Assembly: GCA_030433335.1 (NCBI GenBank)
Contig: JAUILL010000015.1
Span: 1 to 64,000 of the forward strand
DNA: 64,000 nt
Reading direction: 5' to 3'
DNA from: Alphaproteobacteria bacterium
GTDB taxonomy: Bacteria > Pseudomonadota > Alphaproteobacteria > Rhodobacterales > Rhodobacteraceae
Part shown: positions 1-9,429 of the stretch, piece after piece
Layout of the letters: every line of letters begins with the position of its first letter
How positions within the stretch are numbered: position 1 is the stretch's first letter
Notes under the pieces: generated by a model
The model's input: the letters and a program-made list of their open reading frames with translations, nothing else
What the model was told of the DNA's origin: nothing
The model's database searches: none
Translations under genes and position numbers: made by a program

Positions 1-58
1 CATCTCGAAGCGAAGACGCCCATAGTTCCAGCATCTCTTCTATCGCCAAACCTGCCAT
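1..58 (-). mobile_element. IS701-like transposase, 5' end only (cut by window edge)
   Basis: Reading the minus strand from an ATG at 58 gives an open frame to the window edge: MAGLAIEEMLELWASSLRD. This looks like the extreme N-terminus of DDE transposases of the IS701 family, recognised from memory of the motif ELWASSLRDVK. A GAGAGGG ribosome-binding site lies about 6 nt upstream. Only 19 codons are visible, so neither the catalytic residues nor the element's far end can be assessed. The near end of the element should lie between 59 and about 128, but I could not define an inverted repeat or a target duplication. Confidence 0.6.
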
Positions 59-122
59 CCATGACCCTCTCATTATCATGGTAAGGCATTGATTCAGAGA
101 TCACGACAAAGCGCAACTGTAA

Positions 123-203
123 TGCTATGAGTGGCGCGTGAGTGCATACGAGGGCCACAAGCACATCATCACGGCGTGGCGTCGTCGTAACTATCCGCAG
201 TAA
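123..203 (+). pseudogene. 3' remnant of a gene probably interrupted by the IS element
   Basis: A plus-strand frame is open from 123 to a TAA at 201-203 and encodes a tail ending EGHKHIITAWRRRNYPQ. It has no start codon with a ribosome-binding site, and a stop (120-122) lies just before it, where the IS end is expected. It ends one base before the stop of the convergent L,D-transpeptidase, which is how an intact convergent neighbour would be placed. I do not recognise the family. It may be the tail of a gene disrupted by the transposon, or chance coding-like sequence. Confidence 0.35.
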
Positions 204-698
204 TTACAGAACGATCAGCTTTGTTTCGTAAGTGATCCGGCTGGCAATCCAGCGCAGGTCTTGCGGATCAAACGCTACACAGCCTGCCGTGGGATAGCCC
301 GGGCGCCGCCATTGGTGGATAAAGATCGCGCTGCCTTTGCCGCGTTCGGCGCGGGGCCAGTTCCAGTCGGTGATCAGAACCAGATCGTAGAGTGGATCGG
401 CGCGGCGCAGGGCCTCGTGACTATGGGGGTAGGGGGCTCGGACCATCAGGTTGTAGTCCTGATCTTTGACATCGTCGGACCACAGATCACGGGGACGGAT
501 CGGGATGGCCCAATCGGCGGGGCGCGCCATGCGGTCGGGTCTATACAGCATTCCAACGATGCGGTGTATGCCGCGCGGGGTGGCGCCGTCGCCTTCACGC
601 TTATCGCCGGTGATCCCGCCGCGTCCGATGGTGCGAGGGAATCGGCGGTTCAAGAAGCGGACGCAGGTCGGGGTGACGACCAGATCGTGGCTGTTCAT
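204..698 (-). CDS. L,D-transpeptidase family (YkuD domain) protein
   Basis: 164 residues. The second half carries a YkuD-type catalytic signature: His128 in IFIHQW and Cys140 in PTAGCVAF, matching the H-x(n)-[ST]-x-G-C pattern of enzymes that form 3-3 peptidoglycan cross-links or attach proteins to the wall. Unlike most family members there is no signal peptide or membrane segment at the N-terminus, so export is unexplained. The start codon overlaps the ribA stop by 4 nt (ATGA), so the two genes are translationally coupled. The YkuD assignment is solid; the substrate is unknown. Confidence 0.85.
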   Translation of the reverse strand: MNSHDLVVTPTCVRFLNRRFPRTIGRGGITGDKREGDGATPRGIHRIVGMLYRPDRMARPADWAIPIRPRDLWSDDVKDQDYNLMVRAPYPHSHEALRRADPLYDLVLITDWNWPRAERGKGSAIFIHQWRRPGYPTAGCVAFDPQDLRWIASRITYETKLIVL

Positions 699-1783
699 AG
701 CAGGTGCCCCGACTTCTTGGCCTTGGTCGCGAGGTAGGCGGCGTTTTGCGGGGTCTGACCGAGGATCAGCGGGACGCGCTCGGCGACCGAGATGCCCATC
801 TTTTCCATCATCGCCATTTTGCGGGGGTTGTTCGTCATCAGGCGGACGGAATTGAAGCCCAGACGGCGCAGGATCGCGGCACCGATACGGAAATCGCGTT
901 CATCATCCTCGAAGCCCAGACGGTGGTTGGCTTCGACGGTGTCGAACCCTTGGTCCTGTAGGGCATAGGCGCGCATTTTGTTGGCAAGGCCGATGCCGCG
1001 CCCCTCTTGGTTCAGGTAGAGCAGGACGCCCGCGCCTTCGGTGCCCATCTGGTTCAGGGCGCCATTCAGTTGCGGGCCGCAGTCGCATTTCAGGCTGCCC
1101 AGAACGTCACCGGTAAAGCAGGCCGAGTGCAGGCGTGCCAATACGGGTTCGTCGCGAGAGGGATTGCCGATCTCGATCGCGTAATGCTCTTCGTTTCCGT
1201 CTTCGGGGCGGTAGATGTGCAGGCGGCCCGCCTCGGACGCGACCATCGGCAGGCGCGCGGCGGCGACAGGGTGCAAGGACGCTTCGGCGGCGATTGCGGG
1301 ACCAGCGAGGCCCGCGTCGATCAGAGTCAGGCGGTACTCGGCAGCGAATGCCTCGGGATTGTCGAGCGGAACCACCAGAGCGGCGGGCAAGAGATGCGCG
1401 GTCTTCACCAGCTGGATCGCCAGACGGTGCAAGCTGGCGTCTCCGCCGCGGGCAATCTGGAAGGGGCCTTTCATGGGCACATCCATGTCGTGCTTTGGGT
1501 CGGCCATAGCGCGGACCCACCACAGATCAGCCTCGTCCGGCACGGTAATACGCGCCAGATCGCCGTCATAGGGAATCGCCTTCAGGGTTTCGGCGCGATG
1601 AGAGGTCAGGACGACGACCGGCGGTTTCCCCAGACTGCGCAGATCGGCCAAACGCGCGACCGACAGGCTCTCGGCGGCCATGACGAGCAGCGCCTCTGAT
1701 CCGCGCAGCACAATGGGCACGCCCATCCGCAAATCGCCACGGGCGCGGGCCAGATCCTCGATGATGTCAGGGGCGAAGGCCAT
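695..1783 (-). CDS. ribA: GTP cyclohydrolase II, riboflavin biosynthesis
   Basis: 362 residues. It opens the imidazole ring of GTP and releases formate and pyrophosphate to give the first riboflavin precursor. Zinc ligands are Cys222, Cys233 and Cys235 ([17 protein letters not shown]), followed by the catalytic stretch [20 protein letters not shown]. The protein is about 150 residues longer at the N-terminus than E. coli RibA (196 aa). That extra domain replaces the RibB domain of RibBA enzymes but shows no RibB motifs. No FMN riboswitch could be recognised upstream. It is followed by an overlapping L,D-transpeptidase gene. Confidence 0.93.
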   Translation of the reverse strand: MAFAPDIIEDLARARGDLRMGVPIVLRGSEALLVMAAESLSVARLADLRSLGKPPVVVLTSHRAETLKAIPYDGDLARITVPDEADLWWVRAMADPKHDMDVPMKGPFQIARGGDASLHRLAIQLVKTAHLLPAALVVPLDNPEAFAAEYRLTLIDAGLAGPAIAAEASLHPVAAARLPMVASEAGRLHIYRPEDGNEEHYAIEIGNPSRDEPVLARLHSACFTGDVLGSLKCDCGPQLNGALNQMGTEGAGVLLYLNQEGRGIGLANKMRAYALQDQGFDTVEANHRLGFEDDERDFRIGAAILRRLGFNSVRLMTNNPRKMAMMEKMGISVAERVPLILGQTPQNAAYLATKAKKSGHLL

Positions 1784-1948
1784 TGTTACGGCTCCTCTCT
1801 ACATTTGCAGCGTTCTGTAACTCTTTGAGCCGGAAATTGAAATAAAACCCTGCACACCGACACGAGGGCGTGAGGATCGTGCCACAAACCTTGTCGTGAG
1901 CGCATGTGAAGCTCATTTCACAGGAAAGCGAGACAACGGAGAACTGAA

Positions 1949-2635
1949 ATGTCGCAACTGCGTAAGATCCTTCTGGTAGACGATGACGAGGACCTTCGCG
2001 AAGCGCTGAGCGAACAGCTGGTGATGACCGAGGATTTCGATGTGTTCGAGGCCGGCAACGGCGCCGAAGCCATGGAAAAGGTCAAGGACGGTTTGTTCGA
2101 TCTGGTGATTCTGGACGTTGGCTTGCCCGATACCGATGGCCGCGAGCTGTGCCGCCGGATGCGCAAGCAGGGTGTAAAATCGCCCGTTCTGATGCTCACC
2201 GGTCATGACAGCGACGCTGACACCATCTTGGGTCTGGACGCGGGCGCCAACGACTACGTGACCAAGCCGTTCAAGTTTCCTGTCCTCTTGGCACGGATTC
2301 GCGCGCAGCTGCGTCAGCATGAGCAAAGCGAGGACGCAGTTTTCGTCGTTGGGCCCTACACTTTTAAGCCTTCGATGAAAATGTTGATCACAGCTGATGA
2401 GAAAAAGATCCGTCTCACCGAAAAAGAGACGAACATTCTAAAGTTTCTACACCGCTCTCCCGATGGGGTAGTTGCCAGAGACATCCTCTTGCATGAAGTA
2501 TGGGGATACAACGCTGGGGTGACAACGCACACGCTAGAGACGCACATTTATCGGCTTCGCCAGAAAATCGAACCCGATCCCTCGAATGCGCGTCTGCTTG
2601 TGACGGAATCCGGCGGCTATCGACTAAATGCCTAA
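1949..2635 (+). CDS. cenR: OmpR-family response regulator, CenR-like
   Basis: 228 residues. The receiver domain (1-120) has the acidic pair Asp11/Asp12, the phosphoacceptor Asp56 in LVILDVGLPD and Lys106 in YVTKPFKF. A winged-helix DNA-binding domain (about 125-228) ends VTESGGYRLNA. The stretches GHDSDADTILGLDAGANDY and HTLETHIYRLRQKIEPDPS closely match rhizobial and Rhodobacter CenR, an essential cell-envelope regulator, as I recall them. No histidine kinase is adjacent, so its partner must lie elsewhere. The ATG at 1949 follows a GGAGAA ribosome-binding site. The regulator class is certain; the name CenR is an inference from sequence resemblance. Confidence 0.85.
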   Translation: MSQLRKILLVDDDEDLREALSEQLVMTEDFDVFEAGNGAEAMEKVKDGLFDLVILDVGLPDTDGRELCRRMRKQGVKSPVLMLTGHDSDADTILGLDAGANDYVTKPFKFPVLLARIRAQLRQHEQSEDAVFVVGPYTFKPSMKMLITADEKKIRLTEKETNILKFLHRSPDGVVARDILLHEVWGYNAGVTTHTLETHIYRLRQKIEPDPSNARLLVTESGGYRLNA

Positions 2636-2738
2636 GCTTTGCGCCAGATCAATGTTTGGCACGGCATATGCAGGCAACCTACAGTTAACTACCCCGCGCA
2701 TGTCCGGGTTATGACATGTACCTCCCTGTTGGACTTGG

Positions 2739-2764
2739 CCCGAGCTTCGGCTCGGGTCTTTTTT
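2739..2764 (+). terminator. Rho-independent terminator after the response regulator
   Basis: Perfect 7-bp stem CCCGAGC / GCTCGGG closed by a TTCG tetraloop, followed by TCTTTTTT. It lies about 100 nt after the regulator stop and separates it from the exonuclease III gene. Confidence 0.85.
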
Positions 2765-2839
2765 ATTCCGGCACCGCCTTTCACCGCTGGGGGTGGGCAG
2801 GTATATCGCTGGGGAAGACTTTGAATGAACGAGGGCGAC

Positions 2840-3628
2840 ATGGGCTTTTCTTTGGCAACGTGGAACATCAACTCGGTCCGGCTGCGTGCTGGTCTGGTCG
2901 AGCGTTTGATGACCGAGGACGCCCCCGACGTTCTGTGCCTGCAAGAATGCAAGAGCCCCGTCGAACTGATCCCGATGGAGACCTTCCGCGCCCTAGGGTA
3001 CGAGCACATGATTGCCCGAGGCCAGAAGGGCTATAACGGCGTCGCGATTCTGTCCAAGCAGCCGATCACCGAAGTGGCCAGCTTTGACTTTGCCGGTTTG
3101 GGCCATGCGCGCCACATCGCGGGCCAGTTGGAAAACGGCGTGACGGTGCACAACTTCTACGTCCCCGCGGGCGGAGACAAGCCAGACCGCGAAATCAATG
3201 AAAAGTTCGGCCAGAAGCTGGATTACCTGACCGAGATGCGGGATTGGTGGCACGCGAACGCGCCGCAGAAATCGATCATGGTCGGCGATCTGAACATCGC
3301 CCCGCGCGAGGATGACGTCTGGAACCACAAACAGTTGCTCAAGATCGTCAGCCACACCCCGATCGAGGTCGAGCATCTGGCGCAGGCGCAGGACGCAGGC
3401 AACTGGGTCGACATCACCCGTCAGGACATCCCCGAGGGGCAGATCTACAGCTGGTGGTCCTATCGCGCCAAGGATTGGTCGGGCGCGGACAAAGGCCGCC
3501 GTCTGGACCACATCTGGGCCACGCAGGACATTGCGAACGCGGGTCATTCCAGCCGAATCCGCCGCGACGTGCGCGGATGGGAGCAACCCAGCGACCACGC
3601 GCCTGTTTTCGCGAGCTTTGACCTTTGA
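2840..3628 (+). CDS. xth: Exodeoxyribonuclease III (AP endonuclease)
   Basis: 262 residues from the ATG at 2840. It cleaves abasic sites and trims 3' blocked ends in base-excision repair. Motifs of the exonuclease III/APE1 fold are intact: TWNINS at the start, the metal-binding Glu in LCLQECKSP, VGDLNIAP, and the C-terminal catalytic SDHAP. The ATG at 2840 has GAGGG just upstream and aligns with the family start (M-x-x-x-x-x-[FTW]-N-x-N). An in-frame ATG at 2825 would add five residues. Confidence 0.93.
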   Translation: MGFSLATWNINSVRLRAGLVERLMTEDAPDVLCLQECKSPVELIPMETFRALGYEHMIARGQKGYNGVAILSKQPITEVASFDFAGLGHARHIAGQLENGVTVHNFYVPAGGDKPDREINEKFGQKLDYLTEMRDWWHANAPQKSIMVGDLNIAPREDDVWNHKQLLKIVSHTPIEVEHLAQAQDAGNWVDITRQDIPEGQIYSWWSYRAKDWSGADKGRRLDHIWATQDIANAGHSSRIRRDVRGWEQPSDHAPVFASFDL

Positions 3629-3654
3629 TATTCATTCTTGCGCCCTCATATAGG
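3625..3654 (+). promoter_or_regulatory. Possible sigma-70 promoter for the CnoX-like gene
   Basis: TTGATA at 3625-3630 and TATAGG at 3649-3654 are 18 nt apart, with transcription expected to start near 3661, about 23 nt before the ATG at 3684. The same stretch holds an imperfect inverted repeat, TTGCGCCCT / AGGGTGCAA (3638-3660), which overlaps the -10 element and could be an operator. Pattern match only. Confidence 0.35.
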
Positions 3655-3683
3655 GTGCAACAGACCACTAAGGGAATTTGACG

Positions 3684-4601
3684 ATGTTCGAACTGGGACA
3701 AGGCACCCCCGCCCCCGCAGCCGACGATCTGATCATGGACGTGAGCGAAGCGGACTTCATGGACAAGGTCGTGCAGGCCAGCATGACCACCCCTGTCATC
3801 GTGGATTTCTGGGCCCCGTGGTGTGGCCCGTGCAAAACCCTTGGCCCTCAGCTTGAGGACGCCGTGAAGGCAGCCAAGGGCGCGGTCAAGATGGCCAAGG
3901 TGAATGTGGACGAAAACCAGATGATCGCGGGTCAGCTGCGTGTGCAGTCGATCCCGACCGTCTATGCGTTCTGGCAGGGTCAGCCTGTTGATGGCTTCCA
4001 AGGTGCCGTCCCCGGTTCCGAGATCAAGGCGTTTGTCGAGCGTGTGGTTCAGGCGGCTGGCGGTGATGCCAGCGGCGGTCTGGATGATGCGATCGCAGCG
4101 GCCGAAGAGATGATGGAAAACGGCGAGGCTGTGGATGCAGCTCAGGTGTTTGCGGCGATCCTCGAAGAGGACCCCAACCATGCCAAAGCCTATGGCGGTC
4201 TGGTACGTGCTCACATCGCGACCGGCGATCTGGATCAAGCCGAGGCGATCCTGAACGGCGCACCTGCCGAGATTTCGAAAAGCCCCGAGCTCGAAGCGGC
4301 TCACGCTCAGCTAGAGCTGGCCAAGCAAGCCGCAGACGCGGGCCCCGTGGCCGAACTGCGTGCGGCAGTCGAGGCGAACCCCGACGATCTGCAGGCACGG
4401 TTCGATCTGGCGCAGGCGCTTTATGCCAATGGTGATGCCGAAAGCGCGGTGACCGAGTTGCTCGACCTGTTCCGCAAGGATCGCGAGTGGAACGACGGCG
4501 CCGCTAAAGCGCAACTTTTCACCATTTTCGACGCGCTGAAGCCCAACGATCCGGTCGTTCTGAACGGTCGCCGTAAATTGAGCTCGATGATATTTGCCTG
4601 A
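3684..4601 (+). CDS. cnoX: CnoX/YbbN-like thioredoxin-TPR co-chaperone
   Basis: 305 residues. The N-terminal thioredoxin domain (about 10-115) carries a complete active site, WCGPC (Cys47/Cys50). A tetratricopeptide-type helical region follows from about 125 to the end, with a MENGEAVDAAQVFAAILEEDP repeat. This layout is that of CnoX/YbbN, which protects proteins from overoxidation and hands them to GroEL. E. coli CnoX lacks the first active-site Cys, whereas this one could act as an oxidoreductase. The ATG at 3684 has AGGGA 8 nt upstream; an upstream TTG at 3678 is less likely. Confidence 0.85.
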   Translation: MFELGQGTPAPAADDLIMDVSEADFMDKVVQASMTTPVIVDFWAPWCGPCKTLGPQLEDAVKAAKGAVKMAKVNVDENQMIAGQLRVQSIPTVYAFWQGQPVDGFQGAVPGSEIKAFVERVVQAAGGDASGGLDDAIAAAEEMMENGEAVDAAQVFAAILEEDPNHAKAYGGLVRAHIATGDLDQAEAILNGAPAEISKSPELEAAHAQLELAKQAADAGPVAELRAAVEANPDDLQARFDLAQALYANGDAESAVTELLDLFRKDREWNDGAAKAQLFTIFDALKPNDPVVLNGRRKLSSMIFA

Positions 4602-4621
4602 TCGCTCACGGGGCCTAGTTG

Positions 4622-5275
4622 ATGCGTATGCTGTCATCATCTGATCTGCCCGAAACAATTGCGATTTTTCCCCTGCCTGGCGCGCTGCTTTTGCCGCGTG
4701 CCCGGTTGCCTTTGCATATCTTCGAGCCGCGCTATCTGGCGATGATCGAAGACTGCATGAAGACGCCTCAGCGTCTGATTGGCATGATCCAGCCCGAAAA
4801 GGGGCCGGCAGGGGGCGCATCGGGCCTAAGTACGATTGGCTGTGCCGGTCGTTTGACCCAGTTCTCGGAAACCGAGGACGGCCGCTACATGATCACCCTG
4901 ACTGGTGTCTCGCGGTTCCGTATGAAGCGCGAGATCGATGGGTTCACGCCCTATCGGCGCTGCGAAGTGGACTGGAGCGGATTTGATCGTGATCTCGGGA
5001 AGCCCGAGAGCGACACGAACTTCGATCGCAAGCCATTCATGGATCTCTTGTCGCGCTATTTCGCGTCACAGGACCTGTCGACGGACTGGGAAAGCCTTGG
5101 CGATGCGGACGACGAAATGCTGATCAACGCGCTCTCAATGCTCTGCCCGTTCTCGCCCGAGGACAAGCAGGCGTTGCTCGAGGCCCCGTCATTGACCACG
5201 CGCCGCGAGACGATCATAACGCTGCTCGAATACGCGCTGCACAGTGGCCGAGACGCCGGAGATTTCATGCAATGA
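4622..5275 (+). CDS. LON substrate-binding domain protein
   Basis: 217 residues, consisting of a stand-alone LON N-terminal (PUA-like) domain: [20 protein letters not shown] followed by [13 protein letters not shown]. No AAA+ ATPase or Ser-Lys protease domain is present, so it is not the protease itself. Such proteins are widespread in Rhodobacteraceae and have no firmly established role; substrate recognition is inferred from the fold. It lies 20 nt after the thioredoxin gene, and its stop overlaps the next start (ATGA), so the three genes probably form an operon. Confidence 0.85.
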   Translation: MRMLSSSDLPETIAIFPLPGALLLPRARLPLHIFEPRYLAMIEDCMKTPQRLIGMIQPEKGPAGGASGLSTIGCAGRLTQFSETEDGRYMITLTGVSRFRMKREIDGFTPYRRCEVDWSGFDRDLGKPESDTNFDRKPFMDLLSRYFASQDLSTDWESLGDADDEMLINALSMLCPFSPEDKQALLEAPSLTTRRETIITLLEYALHSGRDAGDFMQ

Positions 5276-5451
5276 CCCAAGCAACCTTTGATCGCCGTAT
5301 GCTCGAGGCGCTGATCTGTCCGCTGACCCTGACCACGCTGGAATACGACGCCGAGGCGCAGGAACTGATATCGAAGTCGGCCAAACTGGCCTTCCCGATC
5401 CGCGACGGTATCCCGATTATGCTGCCCGATGAGGCCCGTAAGCTGGACTGA
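5272..5451 (+). CDS. Trm112-like small protein (59 aa)
   Basis: 59 residues beginning [19 protein letters not shown] and ending [13 protein letters not shown]. It matches the Trm112/YcaR family, whose eukaryotic members activate methyltransferases. Only one Cys remains of the usual zinc-binding set, so metal binding is doubtful. The start overlaps the LON-domain gene stop by 4 nt. The conserved core [20 protein letters not shown] is typical of alphaproteobacterial members. Confidence 0.85.
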   Translation: MTQATFDRRMLEALICPLTLTTLEYDAEAQELISKSAKLAFPIRDGIPIMLPDEARKLD

Positions 5452-5457
5452 TCCGGC

Positions 5458-6684
5458 TTACAGCGCCTCGCCTTTTAGCAGGCGGGGTACGTCTCCGGCC
5501 AAGCCCGCCGCCTCGCGGATAAAGGTCCGACGCAGGCGGGGCATGGCATTCACAACCCCCATCCCCAAGTCACGACCGATCCGCAGCAGCGGATTGTCGT
5601 TCGAGAAAAGCTTGTTGAACGCGTCCATGGCCAGCGCCATCGAGGTCGCGTCGAACCGACGCCATTCTTGATAGCGGTCCAGAACAAAGGGGCTGGCGAT
5701 ATCCTCGCCGCGGCGCTGCGCGTCGATCAGCACCTCGGCCAAGGCCCCCACGTCTTTGAGACCCGCGTTCAGGCCTTGGCCCGCGATGGGGTGCACGCCG
5801 TGCGCGGCATCCCCGATCAGCGCCACACGCTCGGCGACAAAGCTGTTCGCGATGGTGATGTTCAGCGGATAGGTGAATCGTTTGCCCGCCAGTTTGATGT
5901 CGCCAAGGAAATCGCCGAAACGGGGGCGCAGAACCTCGATATAGCTGGCGTCGTCCAGAGCATTGATCGCGGCGGCTTGATCGGTGCGCTCGCTCCAGAC
6001 GATGGAGCTGACGTTGCCTTTCAGCGGCAGGATCGCCAGCGGGCCGGGCGGCATAAAGAACTGATGCGCGATCCCGTTGTGGGGCAGTTCGTGCTGAATC
6101 GCGCAGACGAGGGCGGTCTGGTTATAGTCCCACCCGCTGCGCTTGATGCCTGCGCGGGCCTGCACGCCACTGCGGCGGCCATCGGCGCCGACCAGCAGAC
6201 GGGTGCGCAGGGTGTCGCCATTGTCCAGCGTGACGGTGACGCCGGTGCCGTCCACGGCTTGATCCGTGGCGGTGCGGCCGGAAATCTGGGTGATGTTCGG
6301 CTCTGCATTCATCGCGGCCAGCAGGACGGGGCGCAGGTGGCGATCCTCGACCATGTAGCCCATGGGGCCTTCTTCGATCTCGGCGTGGTCGAAATGCATC
6401 CAGAACGGCGCGGGGCCTTCGCCGGCGCGACCGTCGGTAACCTTGATCTCCAGCATGGGCTGGGCTTTGCCTCCCAGATCACCCCACAGGCCAAGCGCCC
6501 GCAGCAGCCGGTGGCTGGCCAGCGATAGCGCATAAGAGCGCCCGTCAAAGCCGCCATCCGCGCGCGTTTCGGCGGGCAGGGCGTCGATGATGGTTACCGT
6601 TAGGCCCTGTTGGGCCAATGCAAGCGCCAAGGATGGGCCAGCCAGCCCACCGCCGACGATCAGGATGTCACTCGTCTGGGTCAT
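5458..6684 (-). CDS. FAD-dependent ubiquinone-biosynthesis hydroxylase (UbiH/UbiF type)
   Basis: 408 residues. It is an aromatic-ring flavin monooxygenase: the FAD dinucleotide fold is VGGGLAGPSLALALAQQG, the mid-domain signature is LVGADGRRSGVQ, and the second FAD motif is GDAAHGVHPIAGQGLNAGLKD. This is the UbiH/UbiF/UbiI/Coq6 family that hydroxylates the ubiquinone ring; which carbon cannot be told from sequence. The ATG at 6684 gives the expected N-terminus (MTQTSDILIVGG). Longer readings would run into the divergent amidase gene. Confidence 0.88.
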   Translation of the reverse strand: MTQTSDILIVGGGLAGPSLALALAQQGLTVTIIDALPAETRADGGFDGRSYALSLASHRLLRALGLWGDLGGKAQPMLEIKVTDGRAGEGPAPFWMHFDHAEIEEGPMGYMVEDRHLRPVLLAAMNAEPNITQISGRTATDQAVDGTGVTVTLDNGDTLRTRLLVGADGRRSGVQARAGIKRSGWDYNQTALVCAIQHELPHNGIAHQFFMPPGPLAILPLKGNVSSIVWSERTDQAAAINALDDASYIEVLRPRFGDFLGDIKLAGKRFTYPLNITIANSFVAERVALIGDAAHGVHPIAGQGLNAGLKDVGALAEVLIDAQRRGEDIASPFVLDRYQEWRRFDATSMALAMDAFNKLFSNDNPLLRIGRDLGMGVVNAMPRLRRTFIREAAGLAGDVPRLLKGEAL

Positions 6685-6770
6685 GCCTTGCAATATGCTC
6701 TGCCCGTCGGGATTGTCCACGGCATAGCGCAGGGATAGGGTCCATCTGCGGCAAATAGACGGAGGCAGCA

Positions 6771-8102
6771 ATGCAGGACTGGTTGACGAAAAGCGCGGCA
6801 GATCAAGGGCGTGCGATCGGGCAGGGGGCTTTGAACCCTGTGGCGCTGACCGAAGCCTACCTGGATGCGGCGCAGTCTCATCCTCATGGCGCGCGCATTT
6901 ATGCCCGCCTGACGCCAGAGCGTGCGATGGCTGAGGCCGAAGCTGCTGCATTTCGCGCCAAAAACGGGGTGCGCCGCGGAATTTTGGATGGTGTCGCGAT
7001 CAGCTGGAAGGACCTGTTCGACAGCGCCGGTGTCGCGACCGAAGCAGGGACCGCGCTGCTAGAGGGCCGTGTGCCCGACGCTGACGCCACCGTCCTGACC
7101 GAAGCCACCCTGCAAGGCGGCGTCTGTCTGGGGAAAACGCACATGACAGAACTGGCGTTCTCTGGCCTCGGGCTGAACCCTGTGACGGCCAGCCCGCCGA
7201 ACGTGAACGATCCTGACGCCGTGTCTGGAGGGTCCTCCTCTGGCGCGGCGGCGTCGGTGGCTTGGGGACTGGCAGCAGCGGCCGTTGGGTCTGACACCGG
7301 TGGATCGGTGCGCGTCCCTGCGTGCTGGAATGATCTGGTAGGGCTGAAGACGACGTCGGGACGGATTTCCTTGGATGGCGTGGTGAAGCTGGCGGCCAAG
7401 TTCGACACCGTCGGCCCGCTGACCCGCTCGGTCGAGGATGCGGCGCTGATGTTCGCCATGCTGACAGGTGCCAAAGCAACGGATCTGGCGGGCAGCAGCC
7501 TGTCGGGGCGTCGCTTTGCAGTCCTGAAAACCGTGGCACAGGACGATTTGCGAGACACGCCCGCTGAGGGATTCCAAGCTGCGCTGCTCAAGTTAGAGGC
7601 TGCTGGTGCTACGCTGGTTGAGGTCGACATCCCCGAGGTGGCTGAGATCATGGCTATGGCGGGTGTTCTGTACACGCCAGAAACCTATGGCACCTGCGGC
7701 GATCTGATTGAGAGTGCGCCGGAGAAGATGTTCCAGCCTGTCCTCGAACGTTTCCGCGCGGGGCGCGATCATAGCGCCGTCGATTATGTCAAAGCGTGGT
7801 TGTCGTTGGAGAGCTTGCGCAAAAGCTACGCCGCTAAGGTCGCGGGTTTTGATGCAGTTCTGCTTCCGACCGCGCCATCGATGCCGCCAAAGATCGACGA
7901 TCTGATGGCCGACCATGGGTACTTTGCGCAGGAAAACCTGCTGGCCTTGCGGAACACGCGGATCGGGAATTTGACCGGCGGCGCAGCGCTGACTTTGCCG
8001 ACTGGAGTGCCTTCGACGGGGATCAGCATGATGGGTCTCGCGGGCAGCGAGGAACGGCTGCTGCATATCGGGGCCGCCGCCGAGGCCGCCCTTCGCGCCT
8101 GA
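6771..8102 (+). CDS. Amidase-signature family hydrolase
   Basis: 443 residues. The complete amidase-signature catalytic triad is present with canonical spacing: Lys80 (ISWKDLF), cis-Ser155 in SGGSSSGAAA and nucleophile Ser179 in GSDTGGSVRVPA. It hydrolyses a carboxamide bond. GatA is unlikely because no gatB/gatC lies nearby and the sequence is shorter and more divergent. It is divergent from the UbiH-type gene, 86 nt apart, with a GGAGG ribosome-binding site close upstream. Substrate unknown. Confidence 0.88.
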   Translation: MQDWLTKSAADQGRAIGQGALNPVALTEAYLDAAQSHPHGARIYARLTPERAMAEAEAAAFRAKNGVRRGILDGVAISWKDLFDSAGVATEAGTALLEGRVPDADATVLTEATLQGGVCLGKTHMTELAFSGLGLNPVTASPPNVNDPDAVSGGSSSGAAASVAWGLAAAAVGSDTGGSVRVPACWNDLVGLKTTSGRISLDGVVKLAAKFDTVGPLTRSVEDAALMFAMLTGAKATDLAGSSLSGRRFAVLKTVAQDDLRDTPAEGFQAALLKLEAAGATLVEVDIPEVAEIMAMAGVLYTPETYGTCGDLIESAPEKMFQPVLERFRAGRDHSAVDYVKAWLSLESLRKSYAAKVAGFDAVLLPTAPSMPPKIDDLMADHGYFAQENLLALRNTRIGNLTGGAALTLPTGVPSTGISMMGLAGSEERLLHIGAAAEAALRA

Positions 8103-8219
8103 AAAGCCACACCCATACTAATGGGGCCTTCGCTGAACTGGACGTGAAGGCTCGGCTTAGCTATTCTTGCCAAAAAACAAGGGCCATCGCGCCCTGATAA
8201 GAGGCAAATAGCAGGACCC

Positions 8220-9416
8220 ATGACAAACGACCCGTTCCCCGAGCGGTTTGCGTCGCTGCCCCCGTATGCATTCCCGCGTCTGCGGGCGCTGCTGGATCAT
8301 CTCCAGCCCGGAGGCGACGTAATCCACATGACAATTGGTGAGCCCAAGCATGCTTTCCCCGACTGGGTGAAGGACGTGATGGCGGCCAATATGGACGGGT
8401 TCAACAGCTATCCCCCGAACGATGGAACGCCCGAGTTGCGAGAGGCCATCGCGGCATGGGTTCATCGCAGATATGGTGTCGAGATCGACGCAGCATCCCA
8501 GATTTTGCCTCTGAACGGGACGCGCGAAGGTCTGTACAATGTCGGCATGGCCCTTTGCCCAGAGCAGAAAAACGGCCAGCGTCCGACTGTTCTGATGCCC
8601 AATCCGTTCTATCAGGTCTACATGATCTCCTCGATCAGTGCGGGAGCCGAACCTGTGTTCGTGCCTGCTAGCGCCGAGACAGGTCACCTGCCTGATTTCG
8701 CGGGGCTGCCGACCGATGTGCTGGACCGCGCGGCCATGCTTTACATCTGTTCGCCCGCGAATCCCCAAGGGGCCGTGGCGTCGGAATCATACTGGCGCGA
8801 TTTGATCGCTCTGGCCGAAAAGCACGATATCCGCATTCTGGCGGACGAGTGTTATTCCGAGATCTACCGCGAAACTCCGCCCCCCGGTGCGCTGGAGATC
8901 GCGACCAAGATGGGTGTGGACCCTGAGCGGGTCATCATTTTCCATTCGTTGTCCAAGCGGTCTAACCTGCCCGGGCTGCGCTCTGGCTTTGCCGTGGGCG
9001 GTCCCGAGAGCCTGAAGCACATGAAGCAGCTGCGGAACTACTCCGGTGCACCACTGCCGCTGCCGATCCAGCGTGTCTCGGAAAAGGTGTGGGCCGACGA
9101 GGACCACGTGATCGAGAACCGCCGCCTGTATCGCGAGAAGTTCGAGATCGCCGACGAAATTCTGGGGAACACGCCGGGCTACATGTCGCCCGAGGCGGGG
9201 TTCTTCTTGTGGCTGCGGGTGCCGAATGGCGAAGAAGCGGCCGTGAAGCTCTGGACCGAAACGGGCGTGCGTGTGCTGCCCGGCCGTTACCTGAGCAAAC
9301 CCGACGCCAACGGCGTGAGCCCGGGCGACGAATATATCCGTGTGGCGCTTGTCGCCTCCGCAGACGAGGTGCGCCGCGGCCTGACCGCGATCAAAGCGTG
9401 TCTCTACGATCAATAA
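8220..9416 (+). CDS. dapC: PLP aminotransferase class I/II, DapC-like
   Basis: 398 residues, fold-type I aminotransferase. PLP-binding Lys246 sits in [17 protein letters not shown], with CSPANPQG and DECYSEIY upstream. The [10 protein letters not shown] form of the lysine motif is typical of succinyl-diaminopimelate aminotransferases (DapC), which act in lysine and peptidoglycan precursor synthesis; dapB also lies in this window at 42.2 kb. The family is certain and the substrate probable. It ends 13 nt before ftsK. Confidence 0.8.
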   Translation: MTNDPFPERFASLPPYAFPRLRALLDHLQPGGDVIHMTIGEPKHAFPDWVKDVMAANMDGFNSYPPNDGTPELREAIAAWVHRRYGVEIDAASQILPLNGTREGLYNVGMALCPEQKNGQRPTVLMPNPFYQVYMISSISAGAEPVFVPASAETGHLPDFAGLPTDVLDRAAMLYICSPANPQGAVASESYWRDLIALAEKHDIRILADECYSEIYRETPPPGALEIATKMGVDPERVIIFHSLSKRSNLPGLRSGFAVGGPESLKHMKQLRNYSGAPLPLPIQRVSEKVWADEDHVIENRRLYREKFEIADEILGNTPGYMSPEAGFFLWLRVPNGEEAAVKLWTETGVRVLPGRYLSKPDANGVSPGDEYIRVALVASADEVRRGLTAIKACLYDQ

Positions 9417-9429
9417 GAGGGGAGGACCG

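Noticed and set aside
5458-6951. Extended N-terminus of the UbiH-type hydroxylase
   Set aside because: Residues before the ATG at 6684 are low-complexity and overlap the divergent amidase gene; the FAD motif sits correctly after the 6684 start.
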